NCBI GenBank assembly: GCA_026394055.1
Contig: JAPKYZ010000053.1
Span: forward strand, 1-62,326
DNA length: 62,326 nt
Source: Acidobacteriota bacterium
GTDB lineage: Bacteria; Acidobacteriota; Terriglobia; Bryobacterales; Bryobacteraceae
Direction of reading: 5' to 3'
Position 1 is the first letter of the stretch, and each line of letters starts with the position of its first letter. The notes under the pieces are model-generated. The model had not been told where the DNA came from, made no database searches, and worked only from the letters and a program-made list of their open reading frames with translations. A program made the translations under genes and the position numbers. Positions 47,228 through 55,603 of the stretch are shown in pieces.

Positions 47228-48670
47228 ATGACCTCAACCGCCGACACCGCCTTTCTTGGACACCCCCGCGGGCTGGCCGCGCTCTTCTTCACTGAAATGT
47301 GGGAGCGGTTCAGCTACTACGGCATCCGCGCCCTGCTGATCCTCTACATGACCGCCGCCGCGCCTCAAGGGCTGGGCCTTGACGTGCCGACAGCGGGTGC
47401 ACTCTACGGATTATTCACCGGTTGCGCGTACCTGTTTGCACTGCCCGGCGGTTGGATCGGGGACCGTTTTCTGGGCGCGCAAAGCTCCGTATTGGTGGGC
47501 GGCGTGCTGATCTCGCTGGGCAACTTTGCGCTGATGACGCCGTCGCTGGCCGTGTTTCTGCCGTCGCTGCTGGTGGTAGCCATGGGCACCGGCTTGCTGA
47601 AGACCAACGCCACGTCGAACGTCGGCGTGCTCTATGCCGAGGGCGATGTGCGGCGCGACGCGGGCTTTTCGATCTACTACTTCGGCGTCAATCTCGGAGC
47701 GGGCATCGCGCCGCTGATCTGCGGGTATGTCGGCCAGTTGATCGACTTCCGCTATGCGTTCGGCCTGGCGGGCATCTGCATGATGGCCGGCGTGATTCAG
47801 TTCGCGCTCACGCGCCAGCGCGGTCTGGGCGAGTCGGGGGCGAAGCCCGTGTCTCCGGCGGGACCGGCGGAATGGCAGATGCTCCGGCTGGGCGTCGCGG
47901 CGCTGGTGCTGACGGTGGCGGCGATTGCGGGCTTCAACATCTCGATTGCGCGCATCGCCGACGGCTTCGGCATTATCTTGATCGTCACCGTGATTGCGGT
48001 GTTCGCCGGCCTGTTGCTGAGCCCTGGGTTCTCCAAGGCGGAGCGGGGGCGGATCATGGTGGTGGGTGTGCTATTTGTCGCTTCGGCGCTGTTCTGGTCG
48101 ATCTTTGAGCAGGCCGGGTCCACGTTGAATCTGTTCGCCAACCGGTCCACCGATAACCGGATCTTCGGCTGGGAATTCCCCTCCAGTTACTTTCAATCGC
48201 TGAATTCGTTCTTCCTCTATGCGCTGACGCCGTTTTTCGTCTGGCTGTGGATGAAGCTGGGGGATCGCAACCCCAGCCCGGTGGTGAAGTTTTCGATTGG
48301 CCTGTTCGGCGCAGCGGGAGGCTTTTTCGTGATGGCCCTGGCGGCGCAGGCCGCTGGTGCGGGCAAGGTGAGCCCGCTGTGGCTGACGGGATGTTATGTA
48401 CTGCACACGATTGGCGAGCTGTGTTTGTCGCCAGTGGGGCTATCGGCCATGACGAAGCTGGCGCCGCCGCGGATTGCGGGCTTTGTGATGGGCGTATTCT
48501 TCCTGTCGATCTCGGTGGGCAACTACATGGGCGGGCGCATGTCGTCGTTCTATGAGTCGTTCCCGTTGTCGCAACTGTTCGGCTATGTCGGCGGGTTCGG
48601 GCTGCTGGTGGGTCTGGTGCTGCTGGCCGTATCGAGGCCCATCACGCGGCAAATGGGAGGCGTGAAGTAG
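47228..48670 (+). CDS. POT/PTR2-family proton-dependent peptide transporter
   Basis: A 480-aa membrane protein with about 12-14 spans. The ATG at 47228 starts MTSTADTAFLGHPRGLAALF; a TTG at 47198 is an alternative. The POT hallmark ExxERF appears as FFTEMWERFSYYGIRALLIL, followed by GGWIGDRFLGAQSS (loop 2-3 motif) and FSIYYFGVNLGAGIAPLICG. It imports di- and tripeptides with protons across the inner membrane. The DHDPS-like gene starts 2 bp after it. Confidence 0.92.
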   Translation: MTSTADTAFLGHPRGLAALFFTEMWERFSYYGIRALLILYMTAAAPQGLGLDVPTAGALYGLFTGCAYLFALPGGWIGDRFLGAQSSVLVGGVLISLGNFALMTPSLAVFLPSLLVVAMGTGLLKTNATSNVGVLYAEGDVRRDAGFSIYYFGVNLGAGIAPLICGYVGQLIDFRYAFGLAGICMMAGVIQFALTRQRGLGESGAKPVSPAGPAEWQMLRLGVAALVLTVAAIAGFNISIARIADGFGIILIVTVIAVFAGLLLSPGFSKAERGRIMVVGVLFVASALFWSIFEQAGSTLNLFANRSTDNRIFGWEFPSSYFQSLNSFFLYALTPFFVWLWMKLGDRNPSPVVKFSIGLFGAAGGFFVMALAAQAAGAGKVSPLWLTGCYVLHTIGELCLSPVGLSAMTKLAPPRIAGFVMGVFFLSISVGNYMGGRMSSFYESFPLSQLFGYVGGFGLLVGLVLLAVSRPITRQMGGVK

Positions 48671-48672
48671 CC

Positions 48673-49563
48673 ATGTTTGAAGGCGTGATTCCAATTGTCC
48701 AAACGCCATTTTTTGAAGACGGCGCGCTGGACCTTGATTCATTAAAGCGCCAGATCCACTGGCTGTGCGAACTCGGCGTCGATGGTGTCGCTTACCCGGG
48801 CTTCGTCAGCGAATGGTGGAAGCTATCTGAAACAGAGATGCTGGACGCGATGCGCGCCATCATTGAGGCAGCGCAAGGCCGCGTGCCCGTGATCGGCAAC
48901 GTCACCGCGCAAGCTACCTATCTGGCCGTCGAGCAGGCGAAGGCCTTTCAGGCCTTGGGTTGTTCGGGCCTGATGTGCCTGCCGCCGTTTGTCGTCCCGC
49001 GAGCGCCGGCAGCCTTGATCGCGCACCAACGGGCGGTGCTGGAAGCGGTGCCGCTGCCGCACATCCTGCAGTATTCGGCCTCACTGACGGGCATTCGTCT
49101 GGAAGCTTCGCAGCTGAAGGCGCTGCGCGCGGAGTTCCCGCACTTCTCCTGCATCAAGGTGGACTTCATCCCGCCGGGCCCCGTGGTGAGCGATCTGATC
49201 GATTCGTTGGGCGAAGGCTTTACCTACCTGATCGGCTTTGCGGGTCTGCAATTGGCCGACTGCCTGAAGCGCGGCGCGCACGGGCTGATGGGCGGCGCCG
49301 GACACACGCGGGAGGACATCGCGGTGTTTCGCGCGCTGAAGGCGGACCCCGATGACGCCGGGCGGGTCGCGTTTGAAAAGCTGCTACCGCTGATCAACCT
49401 GGAGATGCAGACCATCGACCTCTCGATCGCGACGCACAAGTGGCTGCTGAAGCAGCTGGGCATCATCGCCAGCGATCACGTGCGCAAGCCGGGGCCGGTG
49501 CTGGACCGGTGGCAGCAGGAAGAGCTGCGCGGGCACATGCGGCGCCTGGGCGCGGCGCTCTAG
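48673..49563 (+). CDS. Dihydrodipicolinate synthase-family aldolase
   Basis: A 296-aa TIM-barrel protein of the DapA/NanA group. The Schiff-base Lys is in FSCIKVDFIPPG (about residue 161) and the Tyr of LQYSASLTG (about 135) is conserved. The usual GTTGE substrate loop is replaced by YPGFVSEWWKL, so it is unlikely to be the lysine-pathway DapA; related members act on sugar acids or 4-hydroxy-2-ketoglutarate-like acids. It is 2 bp from the POT transporter and likely co-transcribed. Confidence 0.85.
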   Translation: MFEGVIPIVQTPFFEDGALDLDSLKRQIHWLCELGVDGVAYPGFVSEWWKLSETEMLDAMRAIIEAAQGRVPVIGNVTAQATYLAVEQAKAFQALGCSGLMCLPPFVVPRAPAALIAHQRAVLEAVPLPHILQYSASLTGIRLEASQLKALRAEFPHFSCIKVDFIPPGPVVSDLIDSLGEGFTYLIGFAGLQLADCLKRGAHGLMGGAGHTREDIAVFRALKADPDDAGRVAFEKLLPLINLEMQTIDLSIATHKWLLKQLGIIASDHVRKPGPVLDRWQQEELRGHMRRLGAAL

Positions 49564-49592
49564 TTTTCTTTAACCAGACGATCCCGCCGTCC

Positions 49593-49659
49593 AGCCCCAT
49601 GCGTGAGCTTGGGGCTTCTGCGCGCTACCGCAAAAAGCCCCAAGCTCACGCATGGGGCT
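49593..49659. repeat. Palindromic repeat, copy B
   Basis: The two 24-nt arms (49593-49616 and 49636-49659) are perfect reverse complements. It lies between the convergent DHDPS-like gene and the histidine kinase gene, so it may act as a bidirectional terminator or RNA-stability element. Confidence 0.9.
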
Positions 49660-49689
49660 GAAATGCTGGCTCAACCTCGAACTGTCGAG

Positions 49690-51003
49690 CTAGGGCACCA
49701 GCTCACCTGGCAGCATCAGGCGGGCGGCACAGCCGGGGCCGTCGGTGCGGTTGGCTAGCGTCAAGCTGCCGCCGTGGGCTTCGGCGATCTGGCGGCTGAG
49801 CACTAGGCCGATGCCGCTGCCGCCGGGCTTGGTGGTGAAGAAGGGCACGAAGAGATTGGCCGTGCTGGCCAGGCCCTGGCCGTTGTCGAGCACGCTGATC
49901 TCGATCTGCACGGGACCTCGCACCCACTCAATGCTCACCGGGCCGCCCGCGTCCACGGCGTTGCGGACCAGGTTAATGAGTACCTGCTCGATCTGGGCGG
50001 CATCCGCGTTGACGACCAATTCCGGGCCGTCCACCATGACCTTCGCGCGCGTCTCCAGTTCCGCCACGTGCTCGATGAGGCTCCGCAGCGCAACTGGCGA
50101 CTTCTGCGGACGCGGCAGCTTCGCCAACTGCGCGTACGAGGCCAGAAAGCGCGACAGGCCATCGGAGCGGTTGGCAATAATCTCGAGCCCGCGCTGCGTA
50201 TCTTCTCGCCAGTCCTCGGCCAGAGGCTCGCGTTTGACGATCTGGATCAACGATCCGGCGATGGACTTGATGGGGGTCAGCGAGTTGTTCAGCTCATGCC
50301 CCAACACGCGGACGATGCGCTGCCACGCCTGGAGCTCTTCTTCACGCAACGCGCGGGTGACGTCAGAGAGGACGAGCAACTGATGAGGCAGCCCGTCTTC
50401 GCGGAAGACGCTGCGGTTGATGTTCCAGCGGCCGGTGGCTCCGGGGAAGGTCAACTGCAAGGTGGGGGCGGCGCCAGCCAGGACATCGCCTAGCCCGAGC
50501 GCCTTGGCATCGTGCCCTAGCATCCGTTCGGAGGGCGCGGCCAGCAAGCGCTCACCCGCGCGGTTGACGTAGCGCAGGCAGCTGGCGCTATCGAAGGTGA
50601 ACACGGCCACGTCGATCTCTTCCATCACCTTGCGCAGCAGTGTGGTGGCTTCCAGCGCGCCCAGCCGTTGCGCACGCAAGGTGGAGCCGATGGCGTTCAC
50701 TTGCTGCATCACTTCGCCCAACGCATCTTCATCGTCGGCGCTGCGGGCGCGGATGGAATAGTCGCCCTCGCGCACGGCTTCCAGCAGATTGGCCAGCGTG
50801 CGCAGCGGATTCGCCACCCGCTCCCGTACGGCCGCGGCGGCACCCAGCCAGAACGTCAGCACCAGCAACGTGCAGGTCCACTGGACTTTGGGGGAGTAGC
50901 CGTCAAACCACAAGATGCCCAACGCCAGCGCCACCGCCGGGGCTCCACCCAGCAGCGCGAGCAACTGCATGCGGCGTTCGTGGACGATGGGTGGGAGTTT
51001 CAC
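49690..51003 (-). CDS. Sensor histidine kinase, NtrY-like
   Basis: A 437-aa kinase. Two N-terminal spans (about 14-31 and 37-58) with almost no periplasmic loop precede a HAMP segment (ANPLRTLANLLEAVREGDYS). A PAS domain (about 120-215; VAVFTFDSASCLRYVNRAGE) follows. The phospho-accepting His is in VRVLGHELNNSLTPIKSIAG near 232. ATPase boxes are NLVRNAVDAGG, LDNGQGL and GGSGIGLVLSRQIAEAHGG. With so small a sensor region, it probably reads membrane or cytosolic signals. It follows the NtrC-type regulator by 34 bp. Confidence 0.9.
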   Translation of the reverse strand: MKLPPIVHERRMQLLALLGGAPAVALALGILWFDGYSPKVQWTCTLLVLTFWLGAAAAVRERVANPLRTLANLLEAVREGDYSIRARSADDEDALGEVMQQVNAIGSTLRAQRLGALEATTLLRKVMEEIDVAVFTFDSASCLRYVNRAGERLLAAPSERMLGHDAKALGLGDVLAGAAPTLQLTFPGATGRWNINRSVFREDGLPHQLLVLSDVTRALREEELQAWQRIVRVLGHELNNSLTPIKSIAGSLIQIVKREPLAEDWREDTQRGLEIIANRSDGLSRFLASYAQLAKLPRPQKSPVALRSLIEHVAELETRAKVMVDGPELVVNADAAQIEQVLINLVRNAVDAGGPVSIEWVRGPVQIEISVLDNGQGLASTANLFVPFFTTKPGGSGIGLVLSRQIAEAHGGSLTLANRTDGPGCAARLMLPGELVP

Positions 51004-51037
51004 GTCAGATCAGAACCATCGCTCGATCAAGCCATCG

Positions 51038-52417
51038 CTACAAACCATAGCGCTGCAAGCGCCGGTAGAGCGCGCTGCGCGACAAACCCAGTGTGGTGGC
51101 CGCATGGCTGACGTTGCCCTTGTGCCGCTCCAGCGCCTTGCGGATCAGGAACGCTTCCACGTCTTCGAGCGACATCTCATCCAGGCGCTGGGCGGTCTCG
51201 CGCCCCATGCGGAGGGCCATATCCTGCGGCCGGATCTGCGGCTCCTGCGCCATCAGCACCGCGCGTTCGATGACGTGGTTGAGTTCGCGGACATTGCCCT
51301 GCCAGGGATTGTCGAGCAGGGCCTGCAACGCCGCGTTATCAAACCCGATGATGTGCTTGCGATAGCGTTGCGCGTGCTGGCGCAGGAAATGCGCAGCCAG
51401 CAGCGGAATGTCTTCGCGCCGCTGGCGCAAGGGCGGCAGGTGGATCTCGATGGTGTTCAGCCGGAACAGGAGATCTTCGCGGAAGCGGCCGTTGGCGACC
51501 TCCTGCTGGAGGTTGGCGTTGGTGGCCGACAGCACGCGCACGTCCACCTTCTTGGTCTTCGATGAACCGACGCGTTCCATCTCGCCAATCTCGAGCACCC
51601 GCAGCAGCTTCGATTGCAGGTTCATCGGCACGTTGGCGATTTCATCGAGGAACAGCGTGCCCGTGTCGGCCAGTTCAAAGCGGCCGACGCGGTCCACCTT
51701 GGCGTCCGTAAAGGAGCCTTTGACGTGGCCGAACAGTTCGCTTTCAAAGATGCCTTCGGCCAAGCCACCGGCGTTCACCGTGATCATCGGCTTGGCCGCG
51801 CGCAGCGACATGGCGTGTAGTGAGCGGGCCACCACTTCCTTGCCCGTACCGGGCTCACCGGTAATCAGAATGTTGGCGTCCGACGGACCGACACGAGCAA
51901 TCAGATCGAGCACCGGCTGCATGGCAGGGGACTGCGCGATCAACGACGGGCCGCCATCGGAGCGCAACAGGCGGTTCTCGGCTTCCAGGCGCTGGCCTTG
52001 CTTTAGGGCGTCGTTCAAGGCGAGCTGGGTCTTGACGATGGCCACCAGACGCGCGTTCTCCCAGGGCTTGGTGATGAAGTCTCGCGCGCCGCGGCGCATC
52101 GCTTCGACGGCCAGTTCAACGCTGCCCCAGGCCGTCATCACGACGACGGGCAGTGTCGGGTCGGCCGCTTGGATGCGGCTCAACAGATCCAGACCTTCCT
52201 GGCCCGAGGTGGTGTCGCGGGTGTAGTTCAGGTCGGCCAACAGCAGGTCATACTCGCGCGCTTCAATCGAGGCGATCACCGCTTGCGGTGAGGTGACCGA
52301 TTCAATGGCGTAGCCTTCGGCCTTCAGCAGGAAGCGCAGCGCTTCGAGAACATCGGTCTGGTCATCGGCCAGCAGAATGCGACTCACGCCGCGCGCGCGG
52401 GTCTGCGAAACACTCAC
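51038..52417 (-). CDS. NtrC-family sigma-54-dependent response regulator
   Basis: A 459-aa protein. The GTG at 52417 directly adjoins the ABC ATPase stop. It has a receiver domain with a probable phospho-Asp in LLLADLNYTRDTTSG and VMTAWGSVELAVEAM, then an AAA+ domain with Walker A GEPGTGKEVVARSLH and Walker B FLDEIANVPMNLQSK. The sigma-54-contact loop reads GSFTDA in place of the common GAFTGA. The C-terminus is a Fis-type helix-turn-helix (HAATTLGLSRSALYRRLQRY). It probably acts with the adjoining kinase on the operon promoter at 55455-55470. Confidence 0.92.
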   Translation of the reverse strand: MSVSQTRARGVSRILLADDQTDVLEALRFLLKAEGYAIESVTSPQAVIASIEAREYDLLLADLNYTRDTTSGQEGLDLLSRIQAADPTLPVVVMTAWGSVELAVEAMRRGARDFITKPWENARLVAIVKTQLALNDALKQGQRLEAENRLLRSDGGPSLIAQSPAMQPVLDLIARVGPSDANILITGEPGTGKEVVARSLHAMSLRAAKPMITVNAGGLAEGIFESELFGHVKGSFTDAKVDRVGRFELADTGTLFLDEIANVPMNLQSKLLRVLEIGEMERVGSSKTKKVDVRVLSATNANLQQEVANGRFREDLLFRLNTIEIHLPPLRQRREDIPLLAAHFLRQHAQRYRKHIIGFDNAALQALLDNPWQGNVRELNHVIERAVLMAQEPQIRPQDMALRMGRETAQRLDEMSLEDVEAFLIRKALERHKGNVSHAATTLGLSRSALYRRLQRYGL

Positions 52418-53077
52418 CTAGACAATCCATCCATCTTCAATCTGGATCACGCGGTGGCCATAGCCAGCGTTGACTTCCGAATGCGTCACTTGAATCACCG
52501 TGGTGCCCTTCTGATTCAGTGTACGGAACATCTCCATGATCTCTTTGCCTTGTGAGGTGTGAAGGTTGCCGGTGGGCTCATCGGCCAGCAGGACTTTGGG
52601 GTTGGCGATCATCGCCCGCGCCACGGCCACCAACTGCTGCTGGCCGCCGGAGAGCTGGTTGGGGAACAGGTCCTTCTTGCCGACAATGTGGAACTGGTCC
52701 AGCGCGTCGGCCACAATCGACTCCCGCTCCGACTTGCGGATGTTGCGGTAGCTGAGCGGGATCTCCAGGTTCTCGTAGACGGTGAGGTTGTCCAGCAAGT
52801 GGTAGCTCTGGAAGACAAAGCCGAAGTACTGCTTGTAGAGCTCGCCGCGCTGCTTCTTGTTCAGCTTGTGGATTTCGAAATCGAGAAACCGGTACTCGCC
52901 TCCCCATTCGGAATCGTACATTCCGATCAGGTGCAGCAGCGTGGACTTCCCCGCTCCGGAAGGCCCCATAATCGACACAAACTCGCCTTCTTTAATGTCG
53001 GCGTTCACCTTGCGGAGCACAAACGTTTTGGTGGGTCCGTGTTGGTAATACTTCTCGATGTTGCGGAGTTCAATCAT
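52418..53077 (-). CDS. ABC transporter ATPase, MacB/LolD-like (second of two)
   Basis: A 219-aa ATPase. It has Walker [17 protein letters not shown], the signature [15 protein letters not shown], Walker [15 protein letters not shown], and the family's TYR-loop region [14 protein letters not shown]. Relatives power MacB- or LolCDE-like export with FtsX-type permeases. The start overlaps the 66-aa ORF's stop by 4 bp (ATGA). It differs clearly from the first ATPase and is not a recent duplicate. Confidence 0.92.
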   Translation of the reverse strand: MIELRNIEKYYQHGPTKTFVLRKVNADIKEGEFVSIMGPSGAGKSTLLHLIGMYDSEWGGEYRFLDFEIHKLNKKQRGELYKQYFGFVFQSYHLLDNLTVYENLEIPLSYRNIRKSERESIVADALDQFHIVGKKDLFPNQLSGGQQQLVAVARAMIANPKVLLADEPTGNLHTSQGKEIMEMFRTLNQKGTTVIQVTHSEVNAGYGHRVIQIEDGWIV

Positions 53078-53274
53078 GGTATCGTGATCAGCCGGAGAGC
53101 CAGCAGCGCCGGACTGCCTGCGGCCAGTGCGTCAAGCAGGCGGTGCACCAGCAGCGCGCCGAATATTAAGGCTATCAGGGGAAGCACCTCCGGGTCCCGG
53201 CCCGGCCAGTGGTGATCCGATACGCCCAGGCCCCTCGAGCCTCGACGCGGAGGCTCCAGGTGGCCGGATGTCAT
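53074..53274 (-). CDS. Small membrane protein in the ABC operon, unknown
   Basis: A 66-aa ORF that overlaps by ATGA with both the ATPase gene before it and the one after it, strong evidence that it is translated. The N-terminal 30 residues are polar and Arg/Gly-rich (PPRRGSRGLGVSD). A hydrophobic segment from about 32 (LPLIALIFGALLVHRLLDAL) makes one or two spans. It occupies the spot where a permease gene would normally be. It could be a regulator or assembly factor of the ATPases, or a remnant of a permease. No family was recognised. Confidence 0.6.
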   Translation of the reverse strand: MTSGHLEPPRRGSRGLGVSDHHWPGRDPEVLPLIALIFGALLVHRLLDALAAGSPALLALRLITIP

Positions 53275-53993
53275 TGGGTAACCCCTTGGGCGGCGTTCTC
53301 GTTCTTTTCTTCCACGATGCGGCCGTCAAACAGGCGCACGGTACGGTCGGCATAGCCGGCGTAGCGCGGGTCGTGGGTGACGATGCAGATGGTGGCGCCG
53401 CCGCGGTGCAGTTCGCGCAACAGATCCATCACCGCTTCGCCGTTGGCGGAATCGAGGTTACCGGTCGGTTCGTCCGCCAGCAGAATGCTGGGCTCACCGG
53501 CCAGTGCGCGGGCGACGGCGACGCGCTGCTGTTGGCCGCCTGACAGTTGCGACGGGTAGTGCTTGACGCGGTGCGACATGCCCACGCGTTCCAGCGACTC
53601 ATGCACGCGCTTCTTGCGCTCCGCCGAGCTCATGCCGCGATAGGTGAGCGGGAGTTCGACGTTCTCGTACACGTTCAAGTCACCAATCAGGTTGAAGGCC
53701 TGGAAGACGAAGCCGATCTCGCGATTGCGGATGCGGGCGCGCTCGCTCATCTTCAGGCTTTCGACGCTGTGGCTGTTCAGCGTGTAGGTGCCGCCGGAGG
53801 GCGTATCGAGCAGGCCCAGGATGGCCAGCAAGGTCGACTTGCCGCAGCCGGAGGGGCCCGAAATAGATACGTATTCGCCCTTCTTGATGTCCAGATGGAT
53901 CCCCGCCAACGCGTGGGTTTCCACCTCATCGGTGAGAAACACCTTGGTGACGCCGTCAAGATGGATCAGGGATCCGTTGGTGTTGGTGCTCAT
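53271..53993 (-). CDS. ABC transporter ATPase, MacB/LolD-like (first of two)
   Basis: A 240-aa ATPase with Walker A SGPSGCGKSTLLAILGLLDT, the Q-loop region FVFQAFNLIGDLNVYENVEL, signature LSGGQQQRVAVARALAGEPS, and Walker [18 protein letters not shown]. It is a typical MacB/LolD-type domain without fused permease. It is separated from the adaptor gene by a 183-bp gap that holds palindromic repeat copy C. It is coupled by ATGA to the small ORF. Confidence 0.92.
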   Translation of the reverse strand: MSTNTNGSLIHLDGVTKVFLTDEVETHALAGIHLDIKKGEYVSISGPSGCGKSTLLAILGLLDTPSGGTYTLNSHSVESLKMSERARIRNREIGFVFQAFNLIGDLNVYENVELPLTYRGMSSAERKKRVHESLERVGMSHRVKHYPSQLSGGQQQRVAVARALAGEPSILLADEPTGNLDSANGEAVMDLLRELHRGGATICIVTHDPRYAGYADRTVRLFDGRIVEEKNENAAQGVTQ

Positions 53994-54049
53994 GAGCTAG
54001 TAACTCTCCTCAGCTTTCTCTTAACCTTCCGGCGCCGCCGGCTCACTTC

Positions 54050-54072
54050 AGCCCCCTGCGTCCGCTTGGGGC
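54050..54072. repeat. Degenerate single arm of the palindromic repeat
   Basis: A 23-nt stretch beginning AGCCCCCTGCG matches one arm of the palindromic repeat at about 21 positions. It lies 20 bp from copy C without a partner arm, suggesting a decayed neighbouring copy. Confidence 0.65.
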
Positions 54073-54091
54073 AACTTCCTATTTCCGTACC

Positions 54092-54158
54092 AGCCCCATG
54101 CGTCAGCTTGGGGCTTTCTTCGCAATCCCGTCCAAGCCCCAAGCTGACGCATGGGGCT
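54092..54158. repeat. Palindromic repeat, copy C, inside the ABC operon
   Basis: The arms 54092-54115 and 54135-54158 are perfect reverse complements. Compared with copy B the central pair has changed on both arms, keeping the stem. It lies between the adaptor stop (54177) and the first ATPase start (53993), so it may attenuate or stabilise the operon's mRNA. Confidence 0.9.
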
Positions 54159-54176
54159 GATTACAAACTAACCGCC

Positions 54177-55430
54177 CTAGTTCAGGCGAAGCCGGTTCTG
54201 GGCATCCCAGGCCGACATATCCGACAGAATCACCTTCTCGCCCACCCGCAGGCCTTCCAAAATCTCAATCGTGTTCACCGACGCGCGGCCGAACTTCACC
54301 TGCACGCGGTTGGCTTCCTTGCCGTCCGGATCAATCTTGAACAGCGTCACGACCGCGTTCTGCTGCCCAAAGACGGGGCGTCCAACGTAGAGCACGTCGG
54401 CCAGGCGTTCCAGCTCGATGGTGCCGTCGACGCTCAAGTCCGGGCGGGCGCCGGGGGGCAGCGCGCCTTCCAGCCGGACGTCCACGGTAACGGTGCCGTT
54501 GATCGCGTTGGGTTCGATCCGCGATACGCGGCCCTTGACGATGCCGTTGCGCGTGTCGATCTCGGCCGGCTGGTTGAGGGCCACGTCCTTCACTTGCGTT
54601 TCCGGCACCTTAATTTCGGCCTTCAGATGAGTGGGCTGCACCACCTTGGCTAAGACGGTACCGACGGTCACGCGTTGGCCTACCTGCAAAGTTAATTCCT
54701 GCAGGACGCCATCGGTGCCAGCACGCACGGTCAATTGATCGACCTGGCGCTTTTTCAGGTCATAGGCCGCGCGCAGCTTTTCGATGCCCACGCGCTGCGC
54801 TTCCAACTGCGCGCCGATCATGGCGTCGTAAAAGCCCAGACGATCCTTCTCCACCGCCGAACGATGCTTCAGCTCCGAGGCGCTGGCTTCCGACAGGCGG
54901 ACACTGAGGTCCGGCGTCAGGCCATTCTTGAACAGTTGCGCGTCGCGCTCATAGGTCAACTGCGCCTTTACCTGATCGGCCTGCACCTGCGCCGACCGGG
55001 ACTGCTGTTCCAGCTTCTGCTGTTGCAAGCGGACCCGGAGGTCTTCCATGTTGGCCACGGCCGCCTTCACTTGCCATTCCGCTTCCACTTTCTGGAGCTC
55101 CAGTTCGGGGTTGGAAAGCACCAGCAACACGGTGTCCGGCTTGACGGCGACGCCCGCGCGCAAGGCCACCTTGTCGATGCGGCCATCGGTCTGCGCCGGG
55201 ATGAACAAAATCTCTTCCGGCACCAGCGTGCCCAGCCCGCGCACTTGGCGCACCATGGGCCCTCGCTTCACCGTGTCCGGCCACAGCGTCGACATCTCCA
55301 CCGCGGGCGCCGCCGGCTTAAGCCGCGACAGCCCCCAAGTGATCAGTGGGACGCTGACCACAATGAGTGTGATCCAGACAATCCGCTGAATGAGCTTCTT
55401 CCGTCCGATACCTTCGCGCTTGACGTCCAT
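54177..55430 (-). CDS. Efflux periplasmic adaptor (membrane fusion protein), MacA/HlyD-like
   Basis: A 417-aa protein with one N-terminal membrane span (LIQRIVWITLIVVSVPLITW) and a periplasmic part. The biotinyl-lipoyl domain is split around a coiled coil (about 110-200; VEAEWQVKAAVANMEDLRVR). The second lipoyl half (VRAGTDGVLQELTLQVGQRV) and beta-barrel part (LNQPAEIDTRNGIVKGRVSR) follow, then the membrane-proximal domain. Adaptors link an inner-membrane ABC permease to an outer-membrane tunnel. It is the first gene of an operon with two ATPases and an NtrC-type pair, but no permease gene. Confidence 0.88.
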   Translation of the reverse strand: MDVKREGIGRKKLIQRIVWITLIVVSVPLITWGLSRLKPAAPAVEMSTLWPDTVKRGPMVRQVRGLGTLVPEEILFIPAQTDGRIDKVALRAGVAVKPDTVLLVLSNPELELQKVEAEWQVKAAVANMEDLRVRLQQQKLEQQSRSAQVQADQVKAQLTYERDAQLFKNGLTPDLSVRLSEASASELKHRSAVEKDRLGFYDAMIGAQLEAQRVGIEKLRAAYDLKKRQVDQLTVRAGTDGVLQELTLQVGQRVTVGTVLAKVVQPTHLKAEIKVPETQVKDVALNQPAEIDTRNGIVKGRVSRIEPNAINGTVTVDVRLEGALPPGARPDLSVDGTIELERLADVLYVGRPVFGQQNAVVTLFKIDPDGKEANRVQVKFGRASVNTIEILEGLRVGEKVILSDMSAWDAQNRLRLN

Positions 55431-55454
55431 TAGTCTTTACCTGATACGCATGAA

Positions 55455-55470
55455 TGCACGAGGAGTTCCA
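55455..55470 (-). promoter_or_regulatory. Candidate sigma-54 promoter of the ABC operon
   Basis: On the minus strand the sequence TGGAACTCCTCGTGCA has the GG and GC of a -24/-12 element at the correct spacing (consensus TGGCAC-N5-TTGCW). The transcript would start near 55444, leaving about 13 nt to the ATG at 55430, including an AGG ribosome-binding site. An NtrC-family regulator lies in the same operon. Upstream, GTCC (55523-55526) and GGAC (55534-55537) form an imperfect palindrome, a weak candidate enhancer site. Confidence 0.55.
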
Positions 55471-55603
55471 CAGTAGAAGTGATTTGTTTTCAATCGCGTG
55501 CTTGATGAGGGGGCGGTCCGGTGTCCGATTTTGGGACGTGGCTGTTCATTCATCGCACCGTTGCACGAAAGACCGGCCGGATTTTCAGTGAACAAAACAG
55601 AAA

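Noticed and set aside
52418..53993. The two ABC ATPases as a recent tandem duplication
   Set aside because: Their sequences differ over most of the length (including loops near the signature), so they are old paralogues with separate roles.
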